Positions 1 to 13,201 of a DNA stretch of 64,000 nucleotides are shown here, in pieces. Positions within the stretch are counted from its first letter, which is position 1, and the number at the start of each line of letters is the position of its first letter. The translations under genes and the position numbers were made by a program. The stretch is from the NCBI GenBank assembly GCA_013400975.1, contig WBMZ01012762.1, positions 1-64,000 on the forward strand, given 5' to 3'. This DNA is from Atrichornis clamosus (lineage: Eukaryota; Chordata; Aves; Passeriformes; Menuridae). The notes beneath the pieces are model-generated. The model searched no databases. It had not been told where the DNA came from and saw nothing but the letters and a program-made list of their open reading frames with translations.

Positions 1-1
1 G

Positions 2-976
2 GGGGCGGGGGGGCGCGGCGCGGCGGGCGGCGCGGCCGAGCTGCAGCCGGAGCTGGCGGTGGCCGAGCACGTGCGGTACGAGAGCACCGGCCCGGCACTG
101 TGCACCGTGGTCTTCCTGCTCGTCTACTTCTTCGGCATGGCCAGCTCCATCTGGTGGGTCATCCTGTCCCTTACCTGGTTCCTGGCTGCCGGCATGAAGT
201 GGGGCAACGAGGCCATCGCTGGCTACGCACAGTATTTCCACCTGGCCGCCTGGCTGCTCCCGAGTGTCAAGTCCATCGCTGTGCTGGCACTCAGTTCTGT
301 GGACGGGGACCCCGTTGCTGGCATCTGCTATGTGGGCAACCAGAGCCTGGAGAACTTAAGGGGCTTCGTGCTGGCACCGCTGCTCATCTACTTGGCCATT
401 GGCTCCATGTTCCTGCTCGCTGGCTTCGTCTCGCTCTTCCGTATCCGTAGCGTCATCAAACAGCAGGGTGGCCCCACCAAGACCCACAAGCTGGAGAAGC
501 TGATGATACGCCTGGGACTCTTCACTGTGCTCTACACTGTGCCAGCTGCCAGCGTGGTCGCCTGCCTCTTCTACGAGCAGCACAACCGGCCACGCTGGGA
601 GGCCACACACAACTGCCCTTGCCTGCGTGACCAGCAGCCTGACCAGGCCCGCCGCCCTGACTATGCCGTCTTCATGCTCAAGTACTTCATGTGCCTGGTG
701 GTGGGCATAACTTCTGGTGTCTGGGTCTGGTCTGGCAAGACCCTCGAGTCCTGGAGGGCCCTCTGCACTCGCTGCTGCTGGGCCAGCAAAGGTGCTGCCG
801 TGGCTGGGAGCACAGGGGCAGGAGCAGGTGGGCAGGCAGCAATCACCGCAGCAGGAGGACTTGGGGCCGGAGGTGGTGGCTCACTCTACAGCGATGTCAG
901 CACCGGCCTGACGTGGAGATCAGGCACCGCCAGCTCTGTCTCCTATCCCAAGCAGATGCCCCTGTCTCAAGTGTGA
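2..976 (+). CDS. FZD8: Frizzled-8 Wnt receptor, 3' part (5' truncated by window edge)
   Basis: This is the C-terminal 324 residues of frizzled-8, a seven-pass plasma-membrane receptor for Wnt ligands. The frame is open from base 2, so the GTG at 59 is not a start. The first ~20 codons are the Gly/Ala-rich first extracellular loop typical of FZD8. TM3 follows ([19 protein letters not shown]), then [12 protein letters not shown]4, a long second extracellular loop ([18 protein letters not shown]), TM5, the [22 protein letters not shown] intracellular loop, TM6, the [11 protein letters not shown] loop and TM7. The Dishevelled-binding motif KTLESW is at 737-754. The tail has a short Gly/Ala stretch, then [19 protein letters not shown] and ends in LSQV, a class I PDZ ligand (S-x-V). 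No intron interrupts it, as expected for FZD8. The cysteine-rich Wnt-binding domain and TM1-2 lie outside the window. The near-identity to mammalian FZD8 as I recall it makes the assignment secure. Confidence 0.97.
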   Translation, partial: GAGGRGAAGGAAELQPELAVAEHVRYESTGPALCTVVFLLVYFFGMASSIWWVILSLTWFLAAGMKWGNEAIAGYAQYFHLAAWLLPSVKSIAVLALSSVDGDPVAGICYVGNQSLENLRGFVLAPLLIYLAIGSMFLLAGFVSLFRIRSVIKQQGGPTKTHKLEKLMIRLGLFTVLYTVPAASVVACLFYEQHNRPRWEATHNCPCLRDQQPDQARRPDYAVFMLKYFMCLVVGITSGVWVWSGKTLESWRALCTRCCWASKGAAVAGSTGAGAGGQAAITAAGGLGAGGGGSLYSDVSTGLTWRSGTASSVSYPKQMPLSQV

Positions 977-1615
977 GGAGGGGGAAAGAGGCCAAAGGTT
1001 AGAGAATGAGGGACACTGGCCTGCCTAAAATGCCCTCTCACTGTTTGGTGCCATTAATGAACCCCTAATGGTCCTTATTAGCCACAGCTTGTATAGAACA
1101 ATGCAGCTGGCAGAGGCCCCAGGCTCCAGCCCCCTCCTCTTTCCCCTCCATTCATATGCAGGGAGCATGTACTTCAAGGAGCCAGCTTATTATTTTGCTG
1201 GCAGAGGAGGGTAGAGGCTCACCGTGTCTTGCAGAGGGCAAGGCACAATGGCTTCTGAGTCACTCTGGACTAACAGCAGCTTTTACTCATGGGAGGGAGG
1301 ATCTTCCTCACCCCCCTGTCCTGAGATGGGAGTCTGCTGGGACTGCAGGTTTTTGGGATGTTGATGACCGGGCAAATGCCTTACAAACAGACTGAATCAA
1401 AACATGTCTTAATTATACACCCCAGCTAAATACGGGTTTCCTACATTAAAGGATGTATTTATATAATTATTTGTTACCTTGTACAGATGTGTAAAATATG
1501 TACATATCCAAAGCTATACAGTCTGTAAATTTTTTTGTAAAAAAGTTTAGAGACTACCCCTGTAAGAGCAAATATGAGTATTCTATTTTGTCAATAAAAT
1601 GACTTTTGATAAATG
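977..1615 (+). other. FZD8: FZD8 3' untranslated region
   Basis: Non-coding DNA between the FZD8 stop and the first strong polyadenylation signal. It turns strongly AT-rich after about 1390. It contains an AUUUA-type stretch near 1455-1470 and a Pumilio-type octamer TGTACATA at 1499-1506 (UGUANAUA consensus), which suggests post-transcriptional control. The end point is inferred from the signal at 1593, not observed. Confidence 0.7.
1593..1598 (+). promoter_or_regulatory. FZD8 polyadenylation signal AATAAA
   Basis: Canonical AATAAA about 620 nt after the FZD8 stop, followed within 25-40 nt by T-rich sequence (ccttttcaagtttttcc) of the kind found downstream of cleavage sites. Confidence 0.75.
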
Positions 1616-1619
1616 ACCT

Positions 1620-4600
1620 TTTCAAGTTTTTCCCCTGCTCCTGCCCTGGTTATTCCAGCTGCTGTATCTTTAGGTAGTTCTATAAACTATGAAGTACATT
1701 CATGCTCCAGTCATTACCTGTTAAAGCAGTGAGATGTGTAGACACAAGAAAACAAGTCATTCAACAAGCTGTTCTGAAAGTGTTTGCCAAAACTGGGAGG
1801 TGCCTTACCATACTTCTTTCCTTTTTTGAAAGATGACAGTGTCTAAACTGAGCCTTTACAAAAGAGTCATCTCACATGGCATGTTAAGTATCCTTTGAAA
1901 ATGGGTGTTATTTTAGGAATGTGCACACCCACTTCTTGTATCTGTTGTCTACACTTCTGTAAGCACCTGCCTTTCCTGGGATGCATACTGAAGTGTAAAA
2001 GGTTAATATTTTAGTTTCATAGATCATGTGCTATAGTGGAACAGAGTTGAGATTTGTTAGATCAATCTCTTCTTAACAGATTAAACTAACATCTTAACTT
2101 TTGTATATCAAATATGGTCCTTTTTCAAGAGAAAAGGTATTGTTCTTCTGTCAGGAGTAAGCTAATTTATTTGAGCAGAAGGCTGTTGAATTAACAGAAG
2201 AATGCTTGGCAATTGTTGAACTTTTTACCTGTCTGCCCAGTGGCTCAGAACATCATTCCTTTAAGAGGAGCTAAATGAATAGGGTTAATCTGTAGGGAAC
2301 TTGGTTTCTTTTGAGTTTGGGAAAACTTTGATCTTTTCTCTTCACCAAACGTGATGTATAGTCTGAAGTTTCTTTCCCTGCTGCCTGGTTCCTCTTGTTG
2401 CAGACCAATTGGCCACCATGGAGCCTTAAAGTTCTTCAATTAAAGGGACATGAGACTTTTTTTTTTTTATTTTAAGAGGAAGACTTGTAACAGTTAGTGA
2501 ACACCAGAGGGAAAAGGGAGAACAGCCTTTTAAACAGCTTTTCCCTGCATTGTTAGCCAGACTGCAGGCAGCAAGGCATGGCTTGGAGCATTATAGAAAA
2601 GAGCTATGAATGCCCTACAGGTGGTCTGCTCACATAATCTCCCCAATTTAAAACATTTTCCTTTACAGGACAATTGCATTACAAAACTCCCTTCTCTTTT
2701 GGTCCTAATTGAACCAAGGAACAACTACAAGACTTTTTTTTTTTTAACGGAGTGTCCAAAAAAATTTAAAATCTATTAACTACATTCTGTTTTCTAAAAT
2801 GAGCGGACTCAGAATACCAGGAGTAAAAACTGCATCAGACATTATTCCAGATATTTTTATGTCTTCTGCTTATATTCTGTCAAATTAGCAATCATTTAAA
2901 AGCAATTGGTTAGGTTGTGTGCTAGCAGTGAAAAGATAGCCCCAGGTCCCTTATTAACCTGCCAATCATGACAAGAGATGGGCAGCTACCCCACTAATGA
3001 CACAGATATCAGTCATAGTTTGTGGGAAAAACCTTGTTTCACTGAGCACTGACTTGATTATTCGTGTCCCTTTCAAAGATCTCCTACTTTAATAGACTCC
3101 ACTTCTACAAACTTACCAGGATCATGAAAAGGAGGAATTTAAAATGCACCTAACTCCTTGAAGGAAAAATATCTTACCAAATGCAAAGGAAGTTCCACTG
3201 GCATTTAAGTACCTAATTATGCACCAATTGACCAGCATCAGAATATTGACATAACTGTAAGTTGAAAAGGCCCTACTATTTTCCTATATTACTGGAAACA
3301 TTTTTTTCAAGGTTGTTGAAACATTTAAATCTTGACACTTTCTCCTGCTGTCAGGTCTTCCTGCTGGGGAAGCCCCACGTAATGAAGCACAATCAGTTCT
3401 GTAGATAAATATCTGAGTTCCTTCCCCTCCAGCGGGTTCTAGCAAGGAAGACAGAAGAGAGGTACAGTCACAACTCTTCTCTGAGAATTTGTTTAGATAG
3501 TTCTCTCACAGGCTGCTGGTACAGGTTGCTAGTGCTGAGATAAAAGCATTTGTAGTAAAAGAAAGGAAGTATCCCTGTGGCTTAAACTACTCTGGAATGA
3601 GCCAAGAGGTACCACAGGTGAACTTAGTCAGAGCTAGTCAGGTTAACAAGATGCCTGCTTTGCAAGTGACTGAGTAATGCAAAGGTTAAACAAATTAAAA
3701 TGAGACAAAATTAAAATCGCTAGAAACACAAACCTGGGGAAATGGTGCTAAACGGTTAACTTCTAAGTGTAGATTTTTGTGAATCAGCATAAAGTTTGTA
3801 GATAGGGAAAAACAATCAGAAACACCAACAGCAAAGCATTTAGGTATACAAGAAATAAAAATCTACAGCTATGAGGAAATTCACGTTATTAGGATGACCT
3901 TTCTCAGACTTCAAGGTCAAAGTTGCTATGAAGATCCAAAAACTATTGGTGAGGTGGTAGAAATTACATGTTAATTTTCAAGATCTGATGATGAACTGCC
4001 TTCTCTGTAAATATGCCAGAGAGCTCCTATAAACAGTCCAAGCAGACCCAGGGCCCAAGCCCTTGCCCGCAGAGCAGAAGTGCCCTCAGCATCCCTGCTG
4101 GCACAGGCCCATCACGGGCAGGGGACAGCACCCACCACAGCAGCTCCGGAGAGCTAAGGGGAAGCTTTACTCTCACTTATTTGACCCATCTAGGGCTTGT
4201 ATTGCAACATTTGGAGAGCTGGATAATGACCACTAAGAACCTCCCACAGCTCTCAAAAAGCTTAACTGTTCTGTTCAGACAAGTGACCAAGTTAGCAGAG
4301 AAACATGGTTTGGGATTTTTTTCTTCTCTAATAAGCTAGATACCTTTAGAGTGTTCATTTTCTTTCCAGGACCCCTCCTTGCTTTACATGTTCCTGCTTC
4401 AGAAGGAAATCCTGCAGATTATTCTTCTCCTGCTGCAGTGACTGAAAAACCCTGCAGCCTCCCAGAGAGCTGGCCTAGCTTCTGGTGGGCCTCTTCAAAG
4501 AAGGCAGAGCAGTGCAGGTGTGCTGCAGAGCCTCAGCAGGGACACCACACCTACCCCGGGCCCCGCTGCTCGATCTCTGGGAGCTAGCTGGAAGAGTGCT

Positions 4601-6100
4601 CCAAAGTTCTCCCTGTGCAGGAGAAGCTTCCCTAAAGCTTTGATAATCAATCATGGAAGGGAAGGAACTTCAGAAAGGGAGGAATCACAAAATTCTCTTA
4701 TATTGTAATAATAGGAATGAGGCCAGGCTTTCTGGGAAGCCTATGAAGACTAAGACTGGCACAGAAGGAATCTTTTTTTCTTCTTTCTTACACAATATTT
4801 AAAAATCAAAGTATTAGGGTGCTCACCTATTATACAGTTCTTCAAATGTGCTTGACTGGTCCTAAAAACTGTCCCAGGTGGGGTAGGAAAGCTGGAGGCA
4901 GGGGCACCTCTGTGCACACACTACCCACAGCATGCTTCACCCCAGCTTCAGAGCCCAGGCTTTTTCCAGGTGCACTCCAGAGGACACCTCACTAGACACC
5001 TGAAGGTGGCTTCTAGAAGAAATCAGCAACAGTTTTTCACAAGAGGAAACCAGTACTGGGAGACAAGGCAGAATGACCAAATTTTAAAAAGGAGTCATTA
5101 GCTGAGAAAGAAATACCTTGGGAGATTTCCAGCTCTACTTTGAAATATGAAAATTCAATACAAGACCACTGTTTGATCCCGGTGACTGTGCTCAACATAC
5201 TTATTTCACAAGCACTACATGCAGTACAAAAGCCAAACCTAGCCTGCACAGTAAGTTAACCTTCCTAACCAAAAAAGACATGGAATTTTATGTCGATAGA
5301 CAGGCCACCTAATGTAGGGGAAAAGAAAACTAGTGATAATGATCGACGAAAAATGACAAAAGATGCTCCTGGAGTGAAAGCTCACGTACTGTCAAGACCA
5401 TGCTGGAAGAAACCTCGGTGTGGACCAGTCAAACCAGCTTGTGGAATCACAGGCAGTTTCCAAAGTGCCTGTTATAACCTGCCTGTAGCATGCCCTGCTC
5501 CTGCACCCCATTCCAGAGCCACACGGCCTGTGTTTCTCCAGGCACACACTTCCACTCCCACACACTGTGGTCAACACAGCTTCTGGTCCAACAGGGAAGC
5601 AAGTGAGGAGCAATCTCTCTCCGTTGCCCATCTTGGCCATGTTCCCTCTCTTTTTGTCCTGCATACCAAAACTGGGTGGTATGGAAAAGGTAGCACACCT
5701 TTGCCTAGGATTAAGAGGCTGGGCAGCAAAGGTCACCCTGAAAACCATAGGATGAGACTAAGAATTAAGAGATCTACAGATGATGGTTCAAAGAACAAAC
5801 ATTAAACACGGCAGGCTCCCGGCATGATGAGTTCTAGGCAGCCTTTAAGAGAACTCAATTAGAAATCTCAGACAGCTCTATTTGTTTAAGCTTTAACAAC
5901 TGCCCATCATTACTGTAATCAGGTATATGCTTTTCACTAGTTCAGCAGAAAGGATCACACATCATAAATGCTATGGTGGTATGGAAATAACTAGTGTCTG
6001 GTATTAAAATGTGGAGCAATAATCTGAGGTGACTAAGGATAGTCAAATCACTTCAGAAACTAGTACCTAAGGTCAAATGCTGAACCAAGCTTTTAGAAGG
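1620..6100. other. FZD8-GJD4 intergenic DNA, proximal part
   Basis: AT-rich DNA without recognisable exons. Short T-rich runs occur at about 2458 and 2734. An open frame at 5290-5805 (plus) is listed separately among the findings. FZD8 is a developmental gene, so enhancers could lie here, but nothing in the sequence identifies one. Confidence 0.5.
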
Positions 6101-6119
6101 CTGAGATAACACTTCTTTA

Positions 6120-6295
6120 CTCCTACAAGTCTCTTATCTGTGATCTCAAAACACTTTACATTCACTTTTGAATTAATAGTCATATTTCTTCTTGTGAGGC
6201 AGAAATTGCAGTAATAATACCCAGGCTAATGAAACTTAAATGCAAGTCTAGAGAGAGAACCTGGATCTCCTGACTCTGCTCTGTGTTTTCAGTAA
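6120..6295. repeat. Possible ancient MIR/CORE-type SINE fragment
   Basis: The order of elements matches amniote MIR-like consensus logic: 'gatctcaaaacactttaca', then a 'ttgtgaggcagaaat' block with 'ataataccca', then a cataloguing 'agagaacctggatctcctgac' end. Similarity is degenerate and judged from memory, so the family name is tentative. Confidence 0.35.
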
Positions 6296-6539
6296 AGCTC
6301 TATTTCATATGCACCTCCTCGCACCTTTGCCTTCCCCACCAATTTTCCCCCGCAGCCCTCAAAGGCCACGGCCCCCATGCCCGGAGTGTCCGGGTTTCCC
6401 AGACACACACCAAACCCATCCGAGCTAAATCGGGTCACGGATGCTTAAGGGCTGAAGCTAAACTGGCTTTTAAAGGACTGGAGAAAAATTACTCGTTCCT
6501 CCCATTCCCTAGGGCAGGCAGATGTGGAAAAGAAGGTTT

Positions 6540-6860
6540 ACAACAATTTTAGAGTTGCATCGGGCAACGACTCCGGCAGACGGAGCGGCTGCGGTAGGAA
6601 TGGCTGTGCGGGCACGGTGGCGGGGCGGCGGGAGCGCGATCCGGGAAGGGGCCGCCGCTGCGCTCGCCATCCCGCAGTGCCCTCCGCTGGGCAGACCGGG
6701 GATTCCACTGGCAGCCCCTTCCACCGCTCCCGCTCGCCGCTTTTGCCCCATCTTCTCTCCGTGGAGCGTGGCCGGGCCGTGGAGAGGGCGATGCCGGCTC
6801 CCCCTCCCTGCGGTGACCCTGCACGCACCGCTGCTGTCACCCTCTGGGCAGGGGTGCACT
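6540..6860. promoter_or_regulatory. Orphan CpG island between FZD8 and GJD4
   Basis: An abrupt GC- and CpG-rich block in AT-rich surroundings, for example ggcggggcggcgggagcgcg near 6620 and ggccgggccgtggagagggcg near 6770. CpG islands in vertebrates usually mark unmethylated promoters or developmental regulatory elements. No exon of the three recognised genes touches it, and it lies about 5.6 kb past the FZD8 stop. Open frames seen here on both strands are what high GC produces by chance. A CpG-island-driven non-coding RNA promoter or a distal element is plausible; direction is unknown. Confidence 0.6.
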
Positions 6861-6879
6861 GCTGCAACAAGCAGAGAAA

Positions 6880-9800
6880 AATATAGAACCAAGATGTCCT
6901 TTATTAAAACACATCTTTCCAAGAAAATAGAAATTTAGTCAGAAAAATGTGGCCACATTTTTGTAGATGCCCAATATATTATAAAGGAGAAAGATGGACA
7001 ATTTATCTTGAACACTACCTGATGTTTTTAATATGTTGCATGAAAAAAAAAGGTTCTTTTCCCATCACATTTGCATTAGGTGTGATTTGTTAGATGCTTT
7101 CAGATATGTTTTAAATGTGTTAGTTAAATGTTCTTTCCTCCAAACTTCTTTCATTGATAATTAATGTGACATTCTTCACAAAGAAGTGTTAGTCTTGAAT
7201 TATTATTTTTCTACTTGCTTTTTGTTCCAGAAAATAACCTTATGACTAGAATGTCCCATTTTCACGTCTTCCGAAATTAGAAAGAATAGTTTTCATGCTA
7301 TGAACTGAATTGATTCAAAATGTGTTTGAGACATGATACCCTCATCATTTTTTCAGTGGTTGAAATCTAAATGCTCTCTTTCATTGTAAATAAGAAAATG
7401 TAGCCATCTGGCTTATGGCTTGCTTTGGCTTTCTGTCCAGATGTAGGGTGGGAACAGAATTAAATCTGACTTTTAGGAAAGGAAGGGGAAACATTTCCCG
7501 TGCAGCTACAGCCCGTAGCTTTGGGCACTGTGTGTTCCGTGCGTCGCTGCCATCCAGAGCTGCAGCCACTCTGCAGGGAGTTGCACAACTTTCTTTCTCC
7601 AAACCCATGGGCTGGAAAACATGCTTATCATTGTGGGTTTTAAGCTGAAGTTACTTTTTTTGCAAAACTCTAGGAAAGCAATATTTTGCTATAACAAGTT
7701 GTAAAATCTCAATTTTCCAGGATACAGAGCAGGGCATTAGGAATAGCCAGATCAGGAAACCAGAGAGACCCACACGGAACTTCATTGCTGCTATCCTCTA
7801 GCTCATTAGTGTACAAGAATTGTGTGTGTTGTTTTTAGCAGCTAAAGAGTTATTTATGGCTTCTATGTTCTCAAGCCAAAGTGAGTGAGGGGTGCAACCA
7901 GGGCAAACGCATCAGAGCAATGCAAATCACTGACAAGGCATCATGAATACAAGCTGAGCAGAATTTAAATACAATCCATGAATGAGAGGAAAGATTTGCA
8001 TGAGGGAAGGAATCATTAGAATCTGATTTAACAAGCAGTACATAAAATGGGCCTTTGCAGCTTAAAATGAAGCAAAGCACATTCATGTTATACATTCTTA
8101 ATGAAAAAAAAGCAAAATCACAAAACCCCTAATTTATTAGTAGAGCTTGGAATAGAAATGGTTTTCACAGAGTACCTTTAGATCCTGATTCAGAAACTTG
8201 TGCTTGATTGCTTTCTTGAATAGAAGTGGATCATAAGCATGTAGGGTGGTAAGGACTATTTAAGTGCCTGCCAAAGTCCTATTGATTTCAGTGAGATTTT
8301 ATAAGATACTTAAAGTAAGCATGTGCATAAATGTTTTCCTGAACAAGAGTGCTTTTCTGAATTAGGATTTAACCCATGAATTTACACTGTGCTTTCAAAC
8401 ATGATTCCTTCTGGGAAAATAGAATGGATGAGAGTAATTTTTTGATTGTATATTTCTGCATGTCTTAAAAGAAGTTAATAAAAATTTATTCTGGGTAGAA
8501 TTTTCTGTAAAGTCCAAAAGCCAACAGTAAACAATCTGTGGAAGTTGAAAGTGAATAACATTCATAGAGCAACTTTGACAGACTGTTGGCTTCATCCCAC
8601 CTAAATTACGGAAGTTTTTGAATATAAGGTGTTCTATAGATAATTTCAGTCTCCTGGAAGGAAAGGAATATGTTGTTTTATAGTAAGTAATATCACATTC
8701 TGTCTCTGAGAAAAGTAAGAGAATTGCTTTGAAGAAACACCTGCCATTTTTTGTTTCCAGTCAGTGGTCACTAACACTGGGCAGAAAAAATTTTATTTAA
8801 TGTCTCCTGAAGTAAAATGTGTCTATGTCTAAATGTCTTGTCTTTTGAAGTAATGGCTTGAGGTGGCAGATTCTGATGCACTGTGTTTTCTGATCATCCA
8901 AGAGATCATCTCTGTCAACACTGGACAATCTTTTTGTTTCTATAGAAGCATTGTTCATCTCCTACCATATTTCTCTGGAAGTACACCACGTCTTTTAATG
9001 CACTTCTCTCAACGAAGTAATCAACAACAACACACATGAGAATTGAAAGAGCTCAGTTGTATTGGCCATGTGGCCAAATTGACCATGCTTGTGAAAGTTA
9101 GACTTTAGTGTCAATTTTTCTTTTGGCATTTTAGAAGATTTTGGAGTGTTGCAGTGGTGGCTTGCAATATGTCTTTTTGCAATCTATGAATGGTATGACC
9201 AGTGTGATTTTTGTCTTTTCTGCTCCCTTTCTAAATAATTCTACCGTGAAAATGTTTGACATCATATGATATTCCAGGTTAGCAGCAAAACTATTCTCCT
9301 GACTTTGCTTTCTGTGTCTTTTTTGTTGAATAAAACCAGTACCACATTTCTTGAAGGGTAATACCCTCTACAGTAGTACTTCTCCAGCTGTTATCACTGC
9401 TAAAATATTTCTCAACATTTTCATACTTTTTTTTCCTCCTTCCTCCACACCCCTTCTTACAAGTGCCATGTTTAGGTGAAGGCTGAGCTTCAGCTCAAGA
9501 TTAAGACATATAAATGCAGGTAGGCATTTAAGTATAGGGGTTTTTTAAAGGTATTGTATGAACTCTTGTTGCAGTCAATAGAGTGTTAGAAATGCAGCCA
9601 GTGGGTCCTGAAAGCTGAGCCTATTCTCTCTCAGTAACTTGTGGGCCTTAATTCAGTTGCCCAGACCTGGGCTCCAGGTGGTCCTGCAGACTCCTATCCA
9701 GTTTCTACCTGCCTCTCCAAAAGAGCACGGGTGTCTTCTAATTCTCTGTCATGTCTGAAAAATGCAGGTGAATATCTCAGTTACACTCTGGCTACTCAAA

Positions 9801-12800
9801 TAACATGGGATACTTTCGTGGGCAACTTTTTGGAGCCCAGATCTGGATTTGACCAGGTCTCCTGAGAGAAGTGGGGCCTTGGACACTGACCTCACAGCTA
9901 TGCAACAAGGTGTAGGTGTCTTAACCCTGAGCTGAACCCTGCCAAGAGAAGCTGATTATTATTTTTGTCATCATTCACATCTCTGTTGCAAGATTTCAGT
10001 ACTTTCTTGGTGATGGGTTCTTTAATTGCTGCTTCCTCAAGTTTTACACTTTTTGCTGGGCTCCCTCTTGTCTTTGTGCAAGCTGATGCAAAATAGAGTT
10101 TTGATTGTTCAGTAGAGAGGCTTCTTCTTAGCCATTGCTCTGACCTCTTTGACCCGCTTAAAAGCACTCTGCACATTGTCTGCTCAGGATTTGGAGGGGG
10201 GAGTTGACAAGGCCTTTGACTGGTATAATAATTTATTCAGTATAATAATAATTTATTGAAAATGTGCTTTTTTAGTGTCACTTCTTTTGGCAGTCCCCTC
10301 ACAAGCAGTGATATCTATGTGCTTTTTTCCACCTCTTTGTGATATATTTAATCCTCTGTTCTTTATACTTTTAAGTTTTATTTTGCTGCTGCTTTATTTC
10401 CTGACAAAATTTTAGAGAAGCCATTGTTTACTTGGTTTTTCTCCCCTTTTCCAGTTTTCTTCATTTATCCAAATTTAGGGACTGCTTAAAGTACATAACC
10501 GTGTATCCTTAAATCATGCAAGTTCCATCAGCTCCTCTAGAGAGCAGCAAATATGTTCAAATAAAATAGTAACATCCTAATGTTTCCTGAAACAATCTTT
10601 GTTAACTCAGCTAGCGAAGTACTGTTAAAGAGTAAAAAATGATGAGGAATGGAGGTCTTATACCTGAGTCTGGCATTTTCAGACATTGTCTGAGATCTGT
10701 CCTAGCCCTGTCACTTGGGATGTGTGGATGCAGCCCCCTACCCTCTCTAAAAGCCCAGCACCAGAGCGGGGCTGAGGGGAGAAAGGCAGAGGAGGAAAAG
10801 GAAGGCAACAGAGGTTCAGCCTGGGCCAGGGACCAGACTTGGATGCCCACCAGATCTGTGGGCTGAAAATCTTTACACAGGACTGGCAGCCAAGAGGAAG
10901 CACTCACTTTCAGAAAAACACCCACAAGTTCTCCATCCTCATGTCCCTCAGTGGGCGTTCGACAGATGGGACTCTGGTTCCTGGTGTGCACTAACTAGGG
11001 CTTGAGGGAACTTGGCAACTGACAGCAAGACACAGTTATTTCTTTTTTAACAAAAATAGCCAAGGTAATGAAAAGTCTTCCTAGCTATATACCTCTTCAG
11101 ACTAACACTACCTTCTGTTTGGACCTAAATGCTACATAAATCTCCAAGAGAAGGACCAAGGTCCCTCTGCTCTTTGAGACCAGTCTCCAAAGCACAACTG
11201 ACATCTGCCTGCCCAAGCACTTACACAGCTGGCAAAGTTCTAACAGCAAGGCAAACTCATTCTAATGGGAAAATCCATGTAACAAAGCTTCCAAAAACAT
11301 GCTTATGTTCACAGACTTGTCTCTGGTAAGGTTTTCTGCCAATAATGCTTCTTGGTCTATGCTCGAGTTTGTATTGACTTTCTGAAGCAGCTTTTGCAAA
11401 GGTTTTCATTTCAGTTACAAGTCTGGCCTCCAGTTAAGCCAACCACTGACCTGCAAAAGGCCCATGGCTGCAAGCAGAGCAGCTTTTCCTCACAGTTTCC
11501 TGTGACCGACACTACATGTCATCGCCACTACCACCTCTGCTGGTGGCCATTCCCTTCAAATTTCCAGGTACCGAGGTACAAATGGGAACCACCTTCCCCA
11601 AAGTAACCACCTGAGCTCTGTTAGACACGAGGAACGATTCTGTATGGACAGAAAACATCACCAGTGAAAGAACAACTGCCAAGGCCACACTGAAGCAAGA
11701 GGTCAGAATCCCTTCTGGAAAATGGATTTACCATGACTTGGCATCTTCCATTGTCTTAAGGATGCTCAGCTCGTCCCAGCATGCTAGCATAACATAGAGG
11801 AGACGGCTCAAGTCAGGCAAAGAGGAGAAAGAAAGCAAGAGGGAATGCTTTGTATGCAGCTGAAGACCATGTTTATCACATTTTCCCCTCTCCCGGGTCA
11901 CCCTTCCTACCAGGATCCTGCCTCTTCACTATCTGCACGGCACTGGCTGGCTTCGGCTGGTGGGCTGGATACAGTTGGATACAGCAATACAGGCAATCTG
12001 CTAACCAATTTCTGCCTCATATTTGGAAACACACTGCCAAAGATCCTGGAGCTGTGGTGCTCCAGGGTGGATGGTGGAGGCTGTGCCTCGCTCCTTTTTG
12101 AGGTGCGTGCTGGCAGCCTCACACTGGGGCAGACTCACACAGGGGGCAGCTGGTGCACTGGAAAAGCACAGCCTTCTGCACCATGAGATCCCACCTGGCA
12201 TCAAGACAGAGAGAAGACAAAGGGACTGGCAAGGCAGGAAGCAGCTGACACTCCCCAGCACCTCCTCTTCACAAACCAGTTCCTGCAAGCACTCGCATGG
12301 ACAACGCGTGCTGGGGAGCCAAACTGCAGGGAAGACTCAACCAAGGGAGCTCAGCGCTCACTGAGGTGGTGGGTGAGCTCTTCTGTCAGGTGCTGACTGA
12401 GGCGCCCATGCCCTCATGATGCTCTTTGTGTAGCCCATTTTTGAGGAAGGTCCTGATGATTCTCCAATGAAAACAAACTAATCTACAGCCAGCTTTGCAG
12501 ACACAGAGTTGGGCTTGCAACTGTATTACCTGTCTATTAAAGGCTGCCTTGCAGGTGCCCTTAGCTTTGCAACAGTTTCTCAGTGTAACCCTGTAGCAGG
12601 GATCAGTTTCAACTAACCTCCTAAATTCTCACGTGCCAGCAGAAGTACCCCGTGTTCAAGGTGTTCAGTCTGTGTTGGCAGGGCCTGCAGGCTGCCTGAC
12701 GGATGCAGTAGGCTGCCCTGTAGGGAATGGAAAGTCCTGAGAGTTGTATTTTGGTGTCCCAGCTGAACTATTCTTATGACGTTTGCACACACTCCAAAAT

Positions 12801-13128
12801 CAGGGCAGAGTTTGTATAGAATTTAGTGTCAGAAGCAGTGTGGGACAATATTTAAGCTGACCTGGTGCCCAGGCTCTAGTGGGCTGGATCCCAAGTCCTG
12901 AACAACAAGAATATTACCAAGTGGTATCAATGAGCATTTCAACAGAAATAAACAGCCTAAATATTCTTCTTAAGCCTTTGTCTTTAATATGTAGCAAAAC
13001 ATCTCAACAGATAAAGTGTGCTGAGCCAAATTGTTTCTGGAAGTGAGCCTTCTAGGAGTACTTTAGGAACCTCATGTACAAATAAAGCAACTATTTGGAT
13101 GTTTTAATCAACTCCTTTTCTTTCCTTG

Positions 13129-13130
<2 letters not shown>
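6880..13130. other. Intergenic DNA, no gene recognised
   Basis: AT-rich from 6880 to about 9600 and more mixed in base composition from 9600 to 12500. Short ORFs occur on both strands but none shows a recognisable domain, and none joins neighbours through convincing splice sites. A small AT repeat (taataataatttatt) is near 10226-10256. Confidence 0.5.

Positions 13131-13201
<71 letters not shown>

Noticed and set aside
59..61. GTG at 59 as a start for the FZD8 fragment
   Set aside because: The same frame is open back to the window edge with Gly/Ala-rich FZD8 loop sequence, so it is an internal valine codon.
6509..6938. Several overlapping ORFs of 90-138 codons on both strands
   Set aside because: They coincide with the CpG island, where stops are rare. 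They have low-complexity Arg/Pro/Ala composition and no domain.
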